Shown: piece by piece, positions 62,705 to 64,000 of the stretch
Layout of the letters: each line of letters opens with the position of its first letter
How positions within the stretch are numbered: the first letter of the stretch is position 1
From: an uncultured Polaribacter sp.
GTDB lineage: Bacteria > Bacteroidota > Bacteroidia > Flavobacteriales > Flavobacteriaceae
NCBI RefSeq assembly: GCF_947500975.1
Contig: NZ_CANMUE010000010.1
Coordinates: 81,602 to 145,601 of the forward strand
Length of the DNA stretch: 64,000 bases
Reading direction: 5' to 3'
Translations under genes and position numbers: made by a program
Notes under the pieces: model-generated
Seen by the model: the letters and a program-made list of their open reading frames with translations, nothing else
Databases searched by the model: none
What the model was told of the DNA's origin: nothing

Positions 62705-64000
62705 TTAATGTACTAGTTGTATCCAACCTTTTTTAACTGTAGATCCATCTTTTAAATCTAAAATATAAAAGTAAGTTCCTCTTGGTAATTTCTCATCTGG
62801 GCTTATTGTAGCTCTTCCTGTTGAAGTACCATCCCAATCGCTCTTGTAGTCTGTTGCTGAATATACCTCATTACCCCACCTATTAAATATTTCTAATGTA
62901 GACCCTGGATAGTTCTCTAAACAATCTATGATAAGAGTATCGTTAACTCCGTCGTTATTTGGTGAAAAAATATTGTAAACAACTACACAATCTGTACTTA
63001 ACGAAACCTCTATTTGATCTGAAGCAGTATCATTACTATCATCTATATCAAGTTGATCAACACTTAATAAAGTAACAACATTAAGATATTCTATAGTGTT
63101 TGTAACACGTACTCGCAACTCTAAAGTTGCTGTTTCATTAACATCTAATTTAGAGATAGACCATATTTCCATTCCATCATACGATGTCCCGCCAGATGTT
63201 GTATATGATGATAATGTATGTGAATCATAGGTATATCCTTCAGGTAGTACTTCTTCAATTTTTATATTAGTAGCGTCTTGTGGACCATAATTAGTTGCAG
63301 TAATAGTGAAAGTTATGTAATCATTTACTGCAGCTTCATCTACACTTGCTGTTTTTGTTAAACCAATATCAACACCACAATTATTAACTGTTAAGATTTG
63401 AGTATGTGTTGCTGAATTACCTGAACTGTCTGTTACCGTATATATTCTTGTAATTATTAACGGGTTTGTTGCTGTAGAATCTCCACCGTTATCTGTTTCT
63501 TCAACAGTTATATTAATAGCGTTTGTATTTGTACAGTTATCTGTAGCTACAATACTTAAAATATCTGCTGATGGAATTGGATCATTACATTCAATAATAA
63601 CATCTTCTGGAAAAGAAGCTATAATTGGAGCTATGGTATCTGCTACAACTACGTTTTGATTTGCCGTAGTTGTATTACCACTTGCATCAGTAAACGTCCA
63701 GGTTACTACCGTGGTTCCTAATGTACTGATTGGAAAAACTGTGCTAGTCGTTCCCGTGATTGTACTTGCATCACAACTATCTGTCGTTGTTGGTGCTATT
63801 GGTGTTCCAATACACTCAAAAGTGACATCTGATAATGTTGGTGTTACGGGTGCTGATGTATCTGCTACAACTACGTTTTGATTTGCCGTAGTTGTATTAC
63901 CACTTGCATCAGTAAACGTCCAGGTTACTACCGTGGTTCCTAATGTACTGATTGGAAAAACTGTGCTAGTCGTTCCCGTGATTATACTTGCATCACAACT
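62705..64000 (-). CDS. Large type IX cargo surface protein (5' part off window)
   Basis: 431 residues visible up to the right edge; the frame stays open past the Met at 63172, and no start lies in the window. From the N-terminal side: near-identical 74-residue HYR-like immunoglobulin-type repeats (VVTWTFTDASGNTTTANQNV), another such domain ending IITRIYTVTDSSGNSA, a DUF11-type domain (DIGLTKTASVDEAAVNDYIT), and a C-terminal gliding-type domain (TIGR04131-like; NIFSPNNDGVNDTL, IFNRWGNEVY, GTYFYIL, KKGWIQLVH). The last domain directs export by the type IX system through a PorP/SprF partner, here the next gene. Likely an adhesin or gliding surface protein. Confidence 0.9.
   Translation of the reverse strand, partial: SCDASIITGTTSTVFPISTLGTTVVTWTFTDASGNTTTANQNVVVADTSAPVTPTLSDVTFECIGTPIAPTTTDSCDASTITGTTSTVFPISTLGTTVVTWTFTDASGNTTTANQNVVVADTIAPIIASFPEDVIIECNDPIPSADILSIVATDNCTNTNAINITVEETDNGGDSTATNPLIITRIYTVTDSSGNSATHTQILTVNNCGVDIGLTKTASVDEAAVNDYITFTITATNYGPQDATNIKIEEVLPEGYTYDSHTLSSYTTSGGTSYDGMEIWSISKLDVNETATLELRVRVTNTIEYLNVVTLLSVDQLDIDDSNDTASDQIEVSLSTDCVVVYNIFSPNNDGVNDTLIIDCLENYPGSTLEIFNRWGNEVYSATDYKSDWDGTSTGRATISPDEKLPRGTYFYILDLKDGSTVKKGWIQLVH
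63636..64000. repeat. Tandem 222-bp coding repeats
   Basis: The copy beginning at 63636 recurs at 63858. The 143 bases visible of the second copy differ from the first at one position. The repeat encodes a 74-residue HYR-like domain and continues past the window. Confidence 0.9.

Noticed and set aside
63636..64000. CRISPR array
   Set aside because: The repeats are 222 bp, contiguous, in frame and coding; there are no short repeats with unique spacers anywhere in the window.

Overview
The window is A+T-rich chromosomal DNA from a member of the Bacteroidota, almost certainly a (probably marine) Flavobacteriaceae species of the Polaribacter/Tenacibaculum kind. This rests on several signs: type IX secretion genes (PorP/SprF, OmpA-like partner, cargo with a gliding-type C-terminal domain), an asparagine/lysine-rich insertion in Rho, a mevalonate pathway, and promoters that fit the Bacteroidota -33 TTG / -7 TAnnTTTG pattern. 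The genus is a guess.

Layout. 1-2889 (-): two-component operon (LuxR-type response regulator, lipoprotein, TPR sensor kinase cut by the window edge), preceded by a nested palindrome array. 3109-5475: DUF4293 membrane protein, rho and a very long bidirectional terminator hairpin. 5481-13121 (-): envelope operon coaX, outer-membrane protein, TPR protein, lptC, small membrane protein, CorC/CNNM-like protein, PpiD-like chaperone. 13221: tRNA-Phe(GAA).

13282-32594 is a 19.3-kb genomic island integrated into the 3' end of tRNA-Phe. It is bounded by 13-bp direct repeats and has a tyrosine recombinase next to the right end. The left part holds a 429-aa unknown protein, an excisionase-like HTH protein, an 88-aa protein and a VirE_N/primase-like protein. 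The rest is a leftward heavy-metal cluster: a HYC_CC_PP protein, CusA-type RND pump, TolC-type channel, metal-binding lipoprotein, HMA-MauE membrane protein, CusB-type adaptor, Fur-family regulator, DUF6660 Cys-rich protein, TonB-dependent receptor, CDF transporter and ICMT-like protein. The three pump methionines known from CusA are conserved, so Cu(I)/Ag(I) export is the best guess. No relaxase or conjugation genes are visible.

32639-45641: DUF1569 protein, RluB-type pseudouridine synthase and isoprenoid genes (UbiA-type prenyltransferase, mevalonate kinase, diphosphomevalonate decarboxylase). Then come a LytS/LytTR two-component pair, an ExbB/MotA-like protein, thiamine pyrophosphokinase, a small cassette-like unit with 12-bp inverted ends, a redoxin, a flavoprotein, a GYDIA-family GHMP kinase and a class II HMG-CoA reductase fused to a DUF1569/DinB-like domain. 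With the GYDIA kinase as the likely phosphomevalonate kinase, nearly the whole mevalonate pathway lies in about 11 kb.

45785-64000: DPP4-like peptidase and POT peptide transporter, a thioredoxin-like protein, ComEC, NlpC/P60, LpxB, SurE, a Prc-like S41 protease, a thioesterase, a DNA/RNA endonuclease, a quinone oxidoreductase, and finally a type IX secretion cluster (OmpA-like, PorP/SprF, and a large surface protein with near-identical 74-aa repeats running off the right edge).

The observations most worth following are the metal island with its paired composite promoters and unstudied Cys-rich proteins, the nested hairpin next to the integrase, the HMG-CoA reductase fusion with its kinase partner, and the cassette-like unit.
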